This document shows positions 47,801 through 59,896 of a DNA stretch of 64,000 nt, one piece after another. The notes beneath the pieces were generated by a model. The model saw nothing but the letters and a program-made list of their open reading frames with translations. It ran no database searches and was not told the origin of the DNA. The stretch comes from Cheilinus undulatus (Eukaryota > Chordata > Actinopteri > Labriformes > Labridae): positions 45,317,429 through 45,381,428 of the forward strand of contig NC_054878.1 in NCBI RefSeq assembly GCF_018320785.1, in the 5' to 3' direction. The stretch's first letter is position 1. Each line of letters starts with the position of its first letter. The translations under genes and the position numbers were made by a program.

Positions 47801-48890
47801 CTCCACGCAGCTCCACAGTCACATGGTAAGAGGACAGTGGCATCACAGATGGTCAATAATGTGCATCATTGTGAATAAAACATTTCACAATTCAGACCTC
47901 ATCTGAACTGCATAAAATTGGGCATGTTCTTTCATACTGTCTAAATTGCCTAAAACATAGTTAACAATTCTTTCACTCTGTTTAAGTTACACAAAGCATT
48001 GACAATATTTCCTGCACATTTTTTTTTATAAATGAAGAAAACAAAAAGGGGGAATTTTCCTGCACCTTGTCCAAATTGCTCAGAGGACATTGGCAATGTT
48101 TCCTGTATACAAAGGATTGGCAGTGTTTTGTATTTTTTTTAACCGTCTAGATTGCATAAATGAATTAATTTGCAATATTTCCTGCAAACAGAATCACTGA
48201 CAGTGTTTCTGCCTAATGTTGTAATTGCACAAAAACATTCCATATTGCAGAGCTGCCGATGTTATCATGCAGTTTGACAATATGCAGGAGTTTTACTGCA
48301 ATTTCTGGTCATAGCTTAATATTGATGCCTAGGATTTCCTCCGCTTGTTCCTGTCAGTCAGATTTGATATTGTTTAATTTCTATCTTGAGTCATGTTCAT
48401 GTTTTAAATTCTGATATCATGACGACCCTTTCCCTCTCTAACGTCTCCTCAGTGCGATCAGGATCAGTGCATCCAGAGCACAAAGTTTGTCCTGCAGGCT
48501 GCCGCCACCCCCCTTCTCCACAGCGAACCCGTGGTCTTGGCCCCTCTGCCGGGGAAGACCACCACCCTTGGAGGCCCCTGTGCCTACCTAGCCCCCTCCC
48601 AGCCCTCGCTGCCATCCTGCGGAGGAGACGTCCTCGCCCTGAGGGACGCCGCCGCTGACACCCACTGCCACCACCACCTCCACCATCATCACCATCACCA
48701 CCACCACCACTTCGTCAGCCCAGAGGAGACGCCCTGCACCACGCCGCAGGGCGCCCTGCCCTGCCCCGCTCACCTGCACCTCCACCCACACCCACCAATC
48801 CCCTCCCCCGCTGCGCTCTACGACCCAGCTAGTCAGGATGCTCTGCATGAGGACTCGGTCCGAGGGCTTGTCAAACTCAGCTCTGTCTGA
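20584..48890 (+). CDS. zdhhc14: Palmitoyltransferase ZDHHC14, complete coding set of nine exons
   Basis: An S-acyltransferase of ER/Golgi membranes that moves palmitate from CoA to protein cysteines. Exons: 20584-20864, 28033-28193, 33156-33299, 35704-35841, 42991-43039, 44884-44986, 45076-45185, 47714-47825 and 48453-48890. All phases agree; total about 511 residues (human 488). Seen: membrane segments at about 74-93, 103-122, 212-240 and 260-285; a Cys-rich domain [20 protein letters not shown]; the catalytic DHHC at residues 199-202; TTNE (the TTxE motif); and the C-terminus [14 protein letters not shown], nearly identical to human ZDHHC14 and ending in a PDZ-type SSV. Human ZDHHC14 words ([35 protein letters not shown]) and the arid1b-tmem242 neighbours favour 14 over 18. 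The intron 43040-44883 is AT-AC. The start at 20584 is the likely ATG, but upstream sequence is open to 20494. Confidence 0.93.
20894..22435 (+). mobile_element. Decayed hAT-like element in zdhhc14 intron 1
   Basis: Left end CTAGGGTCGTCACGATACC and right end ...GGTATCAAAAAAGTACCC...TTTTGACAACCTTA. Both match the common fish hAT-type tip (AGGGTTGTCACGATACC) in opposite orientation. The 1.5-kb interior has no intact transposase and may include unrelated insertions. Confidence 0.5.
22436..23244 (+). other. zdhhc14 intron 1, nothing recognised
   Basis: Intron sequence with only short unmatched frames. Confidence 0.45.
23245..23470 (+). mobile_element. Left-arm fragment of the 49181-50325 element family
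   Basis: CCTATAAAAGTATTCACCCC, GATTTTATAAATCAAACATGG and ACTGCATAAATATTC.CCCCCTTC match the left arm at 49181-49400 in order. The right part of the element is missing. Confidence 0.65.
23471..26120 (+). other. zdhhc14 intron 1, mostly unrecognised
   Basis: No exon, RNA gene or clear element boundaries seen. The stretch 25320-25490 is less AT-rich and low in simple repeats and could be a conserved non-coding element; I cannot test that. Confidence 0.4.
26121..27832 (-). mobile_element. Tc1/mariner-superfamily transposon (AAGTTGGGRC ends) with a nested Tc1 copy
   Basis: Left end AAAAAAAGTTGGGGCGCTGT and right end ACAGC.CTCCAACTTTTTG are inverted repeats of each other. The left part reads on the plus strand as a transposase remnant with LHQCL-like blocks, and a QDDAKSH motif just before the nested insertion. 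The interior at 26487-27699 is a separate Tc1 element. The outer copy is old and internally deleted. Same family as 2139-3700 and 13150-13878. Reported on the minus strand for consistency with those copies, but the transposase remnant left of the insertion is in plus orientation, so the strand is uncertain. Confidence 0.75.
26487..27699 (-). mobile_element. Tc1-like transposon, nearly full length, nested
   Basis: Terminal inverted repeats ACTATATTGCCAAAAGTATT at both ends, each flanked by TA (26485-26486 and 27700-27701), the Tc1 target. On the minus strand it encodes a transposase in two frames. One, 27649-27134, holds the N-terminal helix-turn-helix region ([20 protein letters not shown]). 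The other, 26883-26461, holds the DDE catalytic half ([14 protein letters not shown] and [18 protein letters not shown], giving the second Asp and the Glu). One frameshift and some missing sequence between the two frames make it inactive. It is younger than its host element. Confidence 0.88.
28194..29214 (+). other. zdhhc14 intron 2, left part, nothing recognised
   Basis: Intron after the phase-1 donor ATTGgtaaata. No exon or repeat boundary seen. Confidence 0.45.
29215..30860 (+). repeat. ~53-bp degenerate minisatellite (GCTAGCTGTTAGCTACCTGC core)
   Basis: Units of roughly 53 bases carry GCTAAATGTGGCTAGCTGTT, AGCTACCTGCTACATCCATT and GATGAGTAAACAAGC. They run from about 29215 to 29900 and again from 30475 to 30860, split by a LINE insertion. 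Units are quite diverged. In zdhhc14 intron 2. Confidence 0.8.
29902..30478 (+). mobile_element. 5'-truncated LINE (reverse transcriptase C-terminus), L2-like
   Basis: Plus-strand frames encode the end of a non-LTR reverse transcriptase: [13 protein letters not shown], then [38 protein letters not shown] and [15 protein letters not shown]. There is at least one frame change near 30010. The 3' end has a short ATTGT tandem (TATTGTATTGTATTGT), a tail style seen in L2-clade elements. It is inserted in the minisatellite array. Confidence 0.82.
30861..32324 (+). other. zdhhc14 intron 2, right part, mostly unrecognised
   Basis: No exon or element recognised. The stretch at about 31190-31480 is unusually GC-balanced and repeat-poor for this intron. 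Confidence 0.4.
32325..33087 (+). mobile_element. hAT-like non-autonomous element with internal GTGGCAAAAATGGG tandem
   Basis: Ends AGATTAGTGTTACTCAACC and GTTGAGTATCATTAGTCT are inverted repeats of each other, with GAGCCACATGTGGCTC just inside the right end, typical of fish hAT short elements. The middle (32400-32790) is a degenerate array of short AAAAGTGGCAAAAATGGGC words, which produces a spurious Phe/Pro-rich minus-strand frame. Confidence 0.65.
33156..33299 (+). CDS. zdhhc14: zdhhc14 exon: first half of the zinc-binding Cys-rich domain
   Basis: Encodes [20 protein letters not shown] followed by [20 protein letters not shown]. The Cys and His residues are the structural zinc ligands of DHHC enzymes. 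The acceptor follows a T-run of about 18 bases, and phases 1/1 join both neighbours. Confidence 0.93.
33300..34289 (+). other. zdhhc14 intron 3, left part, nothing clear
   Basis: After the GTGGgtaagt donor. Scattered repeat words only (for example GTTTCAGCTCCAAAGAATCTTC, truncated here to the first bases, near 33969). Confidence 0.4.
34290..35430 (+). mobile_element. Decayed DNA transposon with long inverted arms
   Basis: Left arm CGCACTGAAATGTTTCGGAT (34319) and ATCATCAAACAAATTTTAAT pair with the right arm AATTTAAATTTGTTTCATGA and TCTGAAACATTTCATTGTGA (35346-35385). The interior 34600-35150 has Tc1-style transposase remnants (ATGGAACCATTGAAAG, ...AAACATGGTGGTAG) in plus orientation with many stops. 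Exact ends are uncertain. Confidence 0.55.
35704..35841 (+). CDS. zdhhc14: zdhhc14 exon: catalytic DHHC motif and third membrane segment
   Basis: Encodes [20 protein letters not shown] and then the membrane segment [20 protein letters not shown]. The DHHC lies at 35712-35723 with the acyl-accepting Cys codon at 35721-35723. Intact and close to identical to human. Confidence 0.95.
35842..37289 (+). other. zdhhc14 intron 4, left part
   Basis: AT-rich. A dispersed fish repeat word, ATCAATCAATCAATCTTTGT followed by ATAGCGCCAATTCATAAC, lies at 36284-36370. Otherwise nothing. Confidence 0.45.
37290..38335 (+). repeat. ~45-bp degenerate minisatellite (TTGCCAACATTTTTGTGCAA core)
   Basis: About twenty loose units carrying TTGCCAACATTTTTGTGCAA and TTAAGACAGTGTGCTGGACA. 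Unit length varies with AGAAAAAG spacers. In zdhhc14 intron 4. Related in inverse orientation to 47930-48300. Confidence 0.75.
39338..39610 (+). mobile_element. Internally deleted Tc1-like short element
   Basis: Left end CAGTGCATTCAGACAGTG..., AAGACCCCTC and right end TTTGTCATAATGGGTACTGA match the widespread teleost Tc1-like element whose ends read CAGTGCATTCAGAAAGTATT. No transposase left. Confidence 0.6.
39750..39915 (+). mobile_element. tRNA-derived SINE, copy 3
   Basis: GATGGTCGAGTGGTTTAAGG head, GGTTCAAATCCGG B box, TTTATCGCATGTCTTTCCCC body, CTAATAGAGGCCCAAAAACA and AAATCTTAAAAAAA tail. Perfect 12-base target duplication acccgtgttgga at 39738-39749 and 39916-39927. Confidence 0.9.
40515..41075 (+). 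mobile_element. Short TA-flanked element (Tc1/mariner-type MITE)
   Basis: Left tip TACAGTGGATATAAAG.TCTTAACAAATGTA and right tip, reversed, TACAGTGCTTAACAAATTTA, both followed by TTAG/TCGACCACC. No coding capacity. Nested in the 39681-41996 element. Confidence 0.75.
41547..41741 (+). mobile_element. tRNA-derived SINE, copy 4
   Basis: GATGGCCTAGCGGTCTAAGG head, truncated B-box region, TTTGCTGTATGTCTCTCCCT body, CAAATAAAGGCAC tail, A-rich end with extra sequence. 14-base target duplication gaatcaaaggttcc at 41533-41546 and 41742-41755. Confidence 0.85.
41997..42990 (+). other. zdhhc14 intron 4, right end
   Basis: No exon. The stretch about 42340-42620 is repeat-free and GC-richer (CGGCCGGCCGTCATTG); a possible conserved non-coding block. 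It ends with ctcccttcag before 42991. Confidence 0.4.
42991..43039 (+). CDS. zdhhc14: zdhhc14 exon upstream of the AT-AC intron
   Basis: A 49-base exon giving (R)[15 protein letters not shown] plus AG of the next codon (human RSQQTGFLNALKDSPAS). It is followed directly by ATATCCTTT, not GT. The reading frame and the human protein fix the boundary within one or two bases. Confidence 0.9.
43040..44883 (+). other. zdhhc14: U12-type (minor spliceosome) AT-AC intron of zdhhc14
   Basis: The intron begins ATATCCTTT, the canonical U12 AT-AC donor. It has TCCTTGAC at 44864-44871, a near-consensus U12 branch site, and ends TTTGCAC, terminal AC at 44882-44883. The branch A (44870) is 13 bases from the 3' end, in the usual 10-16 range for this class, and there is no long polypyrimidine tract. 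Spliced, phase 2 AG joins C to give [19 protein letters not shown], as in human ZDHHC14. It contains the 43380-44170 minisatellite. Confidence 0.9.
43380..44170 (+). repeat. 23-bp minisatellite (GATATAGGCCAATATTTACA + GAT)
   Basis: About thirty tandem units of 23 bases, core GATATAGGCCAATATTTACA, with variants ATACAGGCC, ATATGGGCC and TTTGCAGAT. Within the AT-AC intron of zdhhc14. The unit is the reverse complement of the array at 10905-12060. Confidence 0.88.
44884..44986 (+). CDS. zdhhc14: zdhhc14 exon: fourth membrane segment and TTxE motif
   Basis: Encodes [38 protein letters not shown] is the TTxE motif of DHHC enzymes. Begins after an AC acceptor; ends phase 0 before gtgagt. Confidence 0.93.
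45186..47713 (+). other. zdhhc14 intron 7
   Basis: 2.5 kb without an exon. A fragment related to the TTAA element at 8936-9447 lies near 45945-46015 (AACAAAAATATGTGCCCCTG). The rest is AT-rich and unrecognised. Confidence 0.45.
47930..48300 (+). repeat. Degenerate minisatellite, inverted relative of 37290-38335
   Basis: Loose units such as ACTGTCTAAATTGCCTAAAA, ACATTGGCAATGTTTCCTGC and GTAATTGCACAAAAACATT. They resemble the complement of the 37-38 kb unit (ACTGTCTTAATTGCACAAAA). In zdhhc14 intron 8. Confidence 0.55.
48453..48890 (+). CDS. zdhhc14: zdhhc14 last exon: cytosolic tail with polyhistidine
   Basis: Starts [20 protein letters not shown] and ends [19 protein letters not shown], both almost identical to human ZDHHC14. 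Between them is a divergent Pro-rich part with a histidine tract at about 48661-48709 (HCHHHLH followed by a run of ten His in all) and a later HLHLHPHPP. The terminal SSV fits a class I PDZ ligand. Confidence 0.93.
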   Translation, partial: CDQDQCIQSTKFVLQAAATPLLHSEPVVLAPLPGKTTTLGGPCAYLAPSQPSLPSCGGDVLALRDAAADTHCHHHLHHHHHHHHHHFVSPEETPCTTPQGALPCPAHLHLHPHPPIPSPAALYDPASQDALHEDSVRGLVKLSSV

Positions 48891-49180
48891 ACTCACAACA
48901 TAGCCGCCAAACACTGCAAAAACTTCGGTCTTACTAAGTTATTTTGTTGAATTTATTGTCAAAATATCTAATTACTATGAGATGCATTTATCCAACAAAT
49001 ACTGATTCAAGGGGGCGCTCAAAAACAAGGGGTAGGTTTCTACGAGAGGGGGCTCGCTGATTGGTGGGTAAACAAACCAAAATGTTAAGAAGAAATCCAA
49101 ATTTTCTCTAGAGTACCTTGATATGTGCCATCTTTATCCATATCCCTATGTTTCATTTCACTTGCACACTTCAATACAGA
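48891..49180 (+). other. zdhhc14: zdhhc14 3' UTR (start), extent unknown
   Basis: Sequence after the stop codon. No clear AATAAA is seen before the transposon at 49181, so the transcript end is not defined here. Confidence 0.4.
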
Positions 49181-50325
49181 GCCTATAAAAAATACTCACT
49201 CCCTTGGATGTTTTACCCTTTTATTGATTTTATAAATCAATCATGGGCTATATCATTTTTTTCTTTTTGACAAAAATAACCAACTTAACCTTTTTAATGC
49301 CAAAATAAAAACAGATTTCTACAAAGCAATGCCCATTAAACAAAAATATGTATTGTAAAATAAGTGGCTGCATAAATATTCACCCCCTTCTGGGCAGTAT
49401 TTGGTAGAAAAACAGCCCTTTTAAAGTCCAGCACCAATTCTCTGTTGGATTGAGGTCTGGGCTTTGACTCGGCGCGTTGTCTTACTGAAGAATAAATCTG
49501 CTCCCAAGCTGTAGTTCTCCTGCAGATTGAATAAGATTGTCCTCAAGGATTTTTCTATATTTTGCTGCATTCATTTTACCCTCTACCTTTACAAGCCTTC
49601 CAGGGCTGGCTACTGAGAAGCATCCTGACAGCATGATGCTGCCACCACTTTGCTTCACAGTGAGAATAAAACCAAAATGGTCCTTCGACCATGGAGTCTC
49701 CTACATGCCTTTTGGTGAACTCTAGTCCCGGCCACCAGTTGTTGTCTGCAGAATCTCTCCCATCTCAGCTGCTGAAGCTTGGAACTCCTTCAGAGTAGTC
49801 ATAGGTGTCTTGGTGGTCTCTCTCGCTAGTCTCCTTCTTGCACGCTCACTCAGTTTGTGAGGACGGTCTGATCTAGGCAGATTTATACATGTGCCATATT
49901 CCTTTCATTTCTTCATGATGGATTTAACTGAACTCTGGGGATGTTCAGAGAATTGGAAATGTTTTTGTCTCTTCATGATGTAATGGTAGCCAGGAATACT
50001 GATGAACCAGTGATTGGACCTTCCAGACACAGGTGTCTTTACACTACAATCACTGAGACACATTCACTGACCAACTGTCTGGACCTCTGTTGAATTAGGT
50101 CAGTCTCTTAAAAGGGGGTGAGTATTTATGCAGCCACTTATTTTACATTACAGATTTTTATATAAGTGGCGTTGTTTTGTAGAAACCAGTTTGACAGAGT
50201 TTTTTTTTTATTTTTATTTCCTGAAATAAGATGTTTATCTGGATTTATCCGCCAGATATGGTTTATAATAACTGTAAGGGGGTATTTTTGATTAAAAATT
50301 CAACAAATAAACATGCAGTGATTTA
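49181..50325 (+). mobile_element. Non-autonomous DNA element with ~200-bp inverted arms
   Basis: Left arm 49316-49395 (TTTCTACAAAGCAATGCCCA...GTGGCTGCATAAATATTCAC) pairs with right arm 50112-50195 (GGGGGTGAGTATTTATGCAG...TTGTTTTGTAGAAACCAG). The outer left end reads GCCTATAAAAAATACTCAC. The interior 49430-50100 carries words like those of Tc1-style transposase read on the minus strand but no intact frame. Fragments occur at 18905 and 23245. Confidence 0.6.
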
Positions 50326-51378
50326 AGTTTTTGCATCATATATGAACTCTGAGCAAAGAAAGTCTGTTTTTGAGCATTTATGACAAATCAGACCTGTTTA
50401 CTTCGAATGTCATGTCCTTGTTTTTTACCATCATCATGTCCAAAGGATGCTCTTTTCATGAAGTCAAAGACTTCTAAGCTCAAAACATAAAACATTTAAC
50501 CCAGAATAAGCTAACATGATGCCAAATGGATGTCTGCCTTTATTCACTACGAGGACTGAGATCAGAGCTTTTGGCCGACTTGATGTAAAGTTTGTGTAAA
50601 CGAGAAGAACTGATGTTTTTATGTGAACCTTCAGGGTTTTTTTTATTTGATTCCTGGGAGGGGAACAAGAGGCTGCAATCGTCTGCAGAGTCAAGAATGA
50701 CGGTTTGTTTGAAGCGAAGCAGCAACACTGCCACATGTTCAGACGGAGGTCAAACCAACGATCTCTGATGACGAAACTTCATGGACATTACACAGGAAAA
50801 GACAGGATCATGGATTCACAATGTTAGACGTCTTTGTCGATGAGCTTTGTCCTGAGAATTTGAACATTTGACCAATAAAAAGCCATCTTAACAGAGCTGA
50901 GTCCAAACAGATCATGAGGTTGTCAGATTTTTTAAACTTTGTACCTTTTTACCATCATGTTTTCAAATGATAAAATCTTTATTCGTGATTGTCTGCATCA
51001 AAAAATTCCAAAGCTTTTAAAGACTTCAGATATTCTGTCGTATTTTAACCTATATGAGAAGCAGCCTTAGATCACTCAGATTCAGATTCTCAAAACTGGA
51101 GTCTCCAAAATATGCAAAAGTTACGTTTATATCTCTTACAATGGTTGTAAAAATGAAAATGAAAAATTGAAATACCTTTCTATAAATGTATATTTATTTC
51201 ATAGGACTGGTGTGTAGGAGAGGGATGCATCCATCAGAAATTGCAAGTAAAAAATACTTGCAGAATCAAAAGTATTTAGTTAGAAGTTTCAAATAAGTTA
51301 AGGCAAAAATGGCCAACACATCCCAAACATGCTCACAGTGGCTTTTAAAACATCTTTTCGGGTTAAAATCAATAAATA
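50326..51378 (+). other. Intergenic between zdhhc14 and rrm2, nothing recognised
   Basis: AT-rich; short frames here have no family match. Confidence 0.5.
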
Positions 51379-51532
51379 TACAGTGCTATGAACAGGTATT
51401 TTCCCCCTTCCCGGTTGTTTGGGTTATCTTTGTTTAATATTAAAATGTATGTGATGATATGAAACATTTAAGTGTGACAAATATGCAAAAAGTAGAAGTC
51501 AGGAAGGGGGAAATCCTTCTTATAGCACTGTA
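51379..51532 (+). mobile_element. 154-bp palindromic MITE (TA-flanked)
   Basis: TACAGTGCTATGAACAGG at the left and, reversed, TACAGTGCTATAAGAAGG at the right, both running into TTTCCCCCTTCC. It would fold as a long hairpin. It has no coding capacity. Confidence 0.8.
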
Positions 51533-51739
51533 CTTTTGAGCAAAGGCAAAAAATAGCAAATTAATGATGATAAAATGCATATTTAAGCTATAAAGATAAC
51601 TGGATACAGGTTAAACATTTATCCATGTTAACATCAACAACTTAAGAATGTTATATTTTAATTTAACTGTGATTATTTAAACTTTTTGGTGAACATATGG
51701 TAAAACCTATGTAAAATTTAAGAAATCCCGTTTCTTCCC

Positions 51740-52530
51740 CACCGCCAGAGGGCTTCTCTTGCTGTGGAGTAGGTTTTTAGACCATTTCACTCTTCCAAAG
51801 TAGCCAATCACATTCGGCCTGCCGTAATTCCATTCGAAGAAGAAGGAGAAGCCAATCATTTTTCACTGACCCGGAACAGCTGCCATAGCTGCTACGGAAG
51901 ATGTCGTGGAAGCGGATTAGAGAAGAAAAGAGCTCTTAAATGTCTGCTTCACGGCGTAAAACCTGAACAGCCGTGAGTTACTGTACTGCAGGGAGATAAA
52001 TACATCGTTAGACTGCTTTATTTCGAGTTGAATATTAATGAAGATACAGGAAAATTACCCCGTGTACCGGTTGGACGAGCGACCGTGCTAACCGGTGACC
52101 TTCAGTGGAATGTTGAGAACGGAATGAGGAAACTTAGCTGTCCTCACGAATGCCCATTTGCTGATTTTATATTAATTACAAAATATAAATACTTAATATT
52201 TTAACAGTAACAAAATTAGTCTAACCTGGTTATAATATCTTCGTATCTCTTTAGCTGATGTAACCACTACAAACCGGAATCGCATGTGGCTAATAGTCAC
52301 CACATTGCACGGTCACTCTTTTAGCCGGTGCACCAGTCTAGAGCTGGCAGTCGATCTTAAAGCTAACAGATCTTTTGTCAGCGTAATATTTCAGTCCTTG
52401 TGTTAAATGAAAAAAATAAATGACACTAGTTATGATAATGTATATTTAAAGGGACTTTGCGCTAATTTATCTGGTTGAAATCGCCTAAAGATGAAGGTAA
52501 ACAACGGAAAAGGCGCGGCGGCGGGAAACA
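51740..52530 (+). promoter_or_regulatory. Candidate orphan promoter upstream of rrm2
   Basis: Two AGCCAATCA (CCAAT) boxes at about 51812 and 51853, a CTACGGAAGATG (ETS/YY1-like) motif near 51895, a possible donor CCgtgagtta near 51972, and an E2F-like GGCGGGAAAC near 52519. No protein frame of note (a 42-codon frame at 52492 is unremarkable). It could be an alternative rrm2 start, a non-coding transcript or chance. Confidence 0.3.
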
Positions 52531-53340
52531 AGACATTGCAGTTAAAGACTGCAGTATTACTACAAAATAAAATAATAGTATCTGGGCTTAATAAAGGATT
52601 GACTAGTAGGTAGTGTGAATATAAAAAAAGTAACTACCTTTTGAAAATGGTCACATAAAAAAAAACTGAATGTTATTACTCTCGTTCTAAGAATCACTGT
52701 CATTCATCTATTCTACTGCAAATTTAACAAGCTAAATAGTTGAAATATTTCCCAATGTAGAGTTATGAATGATTTTCTACGTGATATCCTTTACAAAGTT
52801 GCTTTAGGGATTACTTTTAGACGTTTATATAACCCGTTTTAACGCTTATTACGTGCTTTTTAAAGATTGGCTCTTACATGACAGCATGGCGGCGGAAATC
52901 AAAAAAGAAAAGATGCAATAAAAACCATTACACCTACATTTAATTCAACGTTCAAACTGTGTACAACAGACAAAACAACAATAAAGTTGCATTCTACAGA
53001 CATATGTGTATAGCTTGAACAAATATTTCAAATGGGATGTATAAACTGATTTATTTCTCATGCAGATATTTATTTAGATATTATGTAGACTAGCTCTGCT
53101 GTAAGAGCGAATACCCCGTCAGTTTTCACTTTGACTTCTTTTTTTCAACTTAAACGTTTCTTAGAATCCAGATATCAACGGTTTCTCGTGTTTAACAGAT
53201 GTTTCTTTTGTTATTTTAATGCAGGTTGCGTAAATGCCAATTTTGTAGTTTTGTAACGCCGGTTTCAGACAGTTTTGTAACCCCAAAACTAACAAAGCCG
53301 TTCGAATTTCCCGCAGCTGTCTAGGCGGCACGTGAGCGCA
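52531..53340 (+). other. Spacer before the rrm2 promoter, nothing recognised
   Basis: AT-rich sequence with no element boundaries seen. Confidence 0.45.
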
Positions 53341-53470
53341 GCTTGTCCTCTGATTGGCCACGCCGCAGCGTCACTTTAAAGAGCCAGTACGAGCTCCGTT
53401 CCCATTGGCCAGCTGCTTTCTAGCGCCAAGATTTCAATAAAAAGGGCGAGCGGACAACAGAAGCCGCTTC
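53341..53470 (+). promoter_or_regulatory. rrm2: rrm2 core promoter
   Basis: Two CCAAT boxes (GATTGGCC at 53352-53359, inverted; CCCATTGGCC at 53401-53410), an E2F-like TAGCGCCAAG at 53421-53430, and a TATA-like CAATAAAAAGG around 53435-53445. Transcription would start near 53465, about 125 bases before the ATG. CCAAT (NF-Y) and E2F control is known for S-phase genes including human RRM2; occupancy here is inferred. Confidence 0.65.
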
Positions 53471-53589
53471 AGTCTTTCCTCTGTGTCTGTCCTGCTGCTG
53501 TTAGTTTAGTCCTTTTTTCTCTTTTAGACTTTATTTTAGTCCATTTTTAGCTTTTACCTTTGTGTTTGTGTGAATCTAAAGAAACCAAA

Positions 53590-58379
<4,790 letters not shown>

Positions 58380-58660
58380 ATTCACTTTAACTTTCCACTG
58401 GAACTCTACCTCTCACCCAGTGCATTCTGGGATATCTTGAATCATGGACGTGTACAGATGATTTTTAAGGTGCGGCTGGTTCAGCTACACTGATTGGGTC
58501 CAAGTTTGACACTGTAAATATGTTTTATTGTTGTATTAAAGCTGTGGCAGATTTATCTATTAGTACTTTTAGATTCTCAGTGTTTTGTAATTTTCTTTAG
58601 AGATGTACAGTTTCCTTTTAATGCTCTTGTTGTTTTGTAATAAAAGTTGTAGGAAAAGAA
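58380..58660 (+). terminator. rrm2: rrm2 3' UTR and polyadenylation signal
   Basis: AATAAA at 58639-58644, about 260 bases past the stop codon, followed by a GT-rich stretch (GTGGTGCCGTGTTCC). A weaker ATTAAA at 58535-58540 lies upstream. Confidence 0.75.
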
Positions 58661-58773
58661 ATGTGGTGCCGTGTTCCTTTCATTGTTACTTAAATGAAGT
58701 CTAACAAAGTGAGTTTTGACTGCTAGTTACAGAATTTTCCATCAGATTTCTCATTGAAGACAGTGATGTGCTT

Positions 58774-59202
58774 AGTGGTTCTCAATTGGCCTAGCCTCAG
58801 GACCCACCAAAAGCTTTGAAACAACGACCCAAATTTCCCATAATTTTCACCAATGCACATTTAGTTAAGAAAAACGTTGCACTTAAGATCTTATGACAGG
58901 AACAAGAGACAAGAAAAAACTGACTTGTTTCACATCCCCCTTTTTCCATGATAACATGTCAATTTTAGCCGATCTTCCAGAGATCTTGAGAAATTATTTC
59001 ATTAAAAAGCAGCTCTTTTAATGCAAGAAAAAGATAAATGAGTGGAAATATTAAAACATTTTAATGTACCCATTATCACAATAAACAGTTAAATAAATGG
59101 CTTTCTACGTTCTTCATAGACTTTCGCCACCATTTTTAGGTCCCACTGAAAACTGCTCTGCAACCCACTTTTGGGTCCCGACCCACCAGTTGAGAACCAC
59201 TG
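58774..59202 (+). mobile_element. hAT-like MITE between rrm2 and the galectin
   Basis: Left tip AGTGGTTCTCAATTGG and right tip CCAGTTGAGAACCACTG, inverted, with GGACCCACC / GGGTCCCGACCCACC next to them. About 430 bases, no coding frame. This tip is typical of fish hAT short elements. The 8-base target copies are not clear. Confidence 0.75.
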
Positions 59203-59896
59203 CTTTAGACCATGAAGGGTTCAAGCAAAGAAAAAATACATAAAAACAAAAAGGTTGGAAAGGTAGACGTAGAAAAACTACTTATACTATTTGGCATTTT
59301 TCCTCTCCATGATCGCATGCCTTGGTTTCTCACTTGAGTAGCTCCTGGTTAATCTACCTTGACGGTTCTGGCATTATAAATAAATCTAAAGAGTATCTTA
59401 CACTGAATGACATTGTGGCTGATGAGGGACAGCAGTTTTTAATGTAAAATAAAGGCACTGTTACGTCAGTTCTCAGACAAACAGCGTATAAACACGGATC
59501 AGCAGGATATGTTTGTGTCAGGTTCACATTAGTTTATTTAATGTGATAAATACTGATCTTGTCTCTCCCATGATGCTCTTTGTTCTCTGATAACCAGATG
59601 ATATAAAGCTTTAAACAGTCACCAAGGGAAGAAGAGTAATCGGTTCGATATGTTTTTGTTAGTCTGGCTAAAACATCGTCTTTGTTTTATAAAGACCAAG
59701 CATCAACATTAGACAAAGTTTAAGTGGTGAAAATGAGACATGATGAACATAACATTAAACATTTAAACACAATTACATTAAAAAAAACCCTTCATAACAT
59801 GATTAATAACTTGTAATAATATCAAAGCTGTTAACTAACGGACAGCACTGCAGCCTGGTGTTAGTTGCATTCGTGCAGACAGTCTTGTGTCTGAGC
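59203..59896 (-). other. Probable 3' UTR of the galectin gene and convergent spacer
   Basis: On the minus strand, sequence after the galectin stop. A minus-strand AATAAA (plus-strand tttatt at 59533-59538) could end the transcript about 360 bases past the stop. No other gene seen. Confidence 0.45.

Noticed and set aside
20584-48890. Calling the DHHC gene zdhhc18
   Set aside because: The C-terminus [14 protein letters not shown] and the neighbours fit ZDHHC14.
48588-48914. 108-codon minus-strand frame rich in Val/Gly
   Set aside because: Antisense shadow of the zdhhc14 last exon (reverse of the His codons).
52492-52620. 42-codon frame beginning MKVNNGKGAAAGN
   Set aside because: No family match, poor length and no splice context; probably chance.
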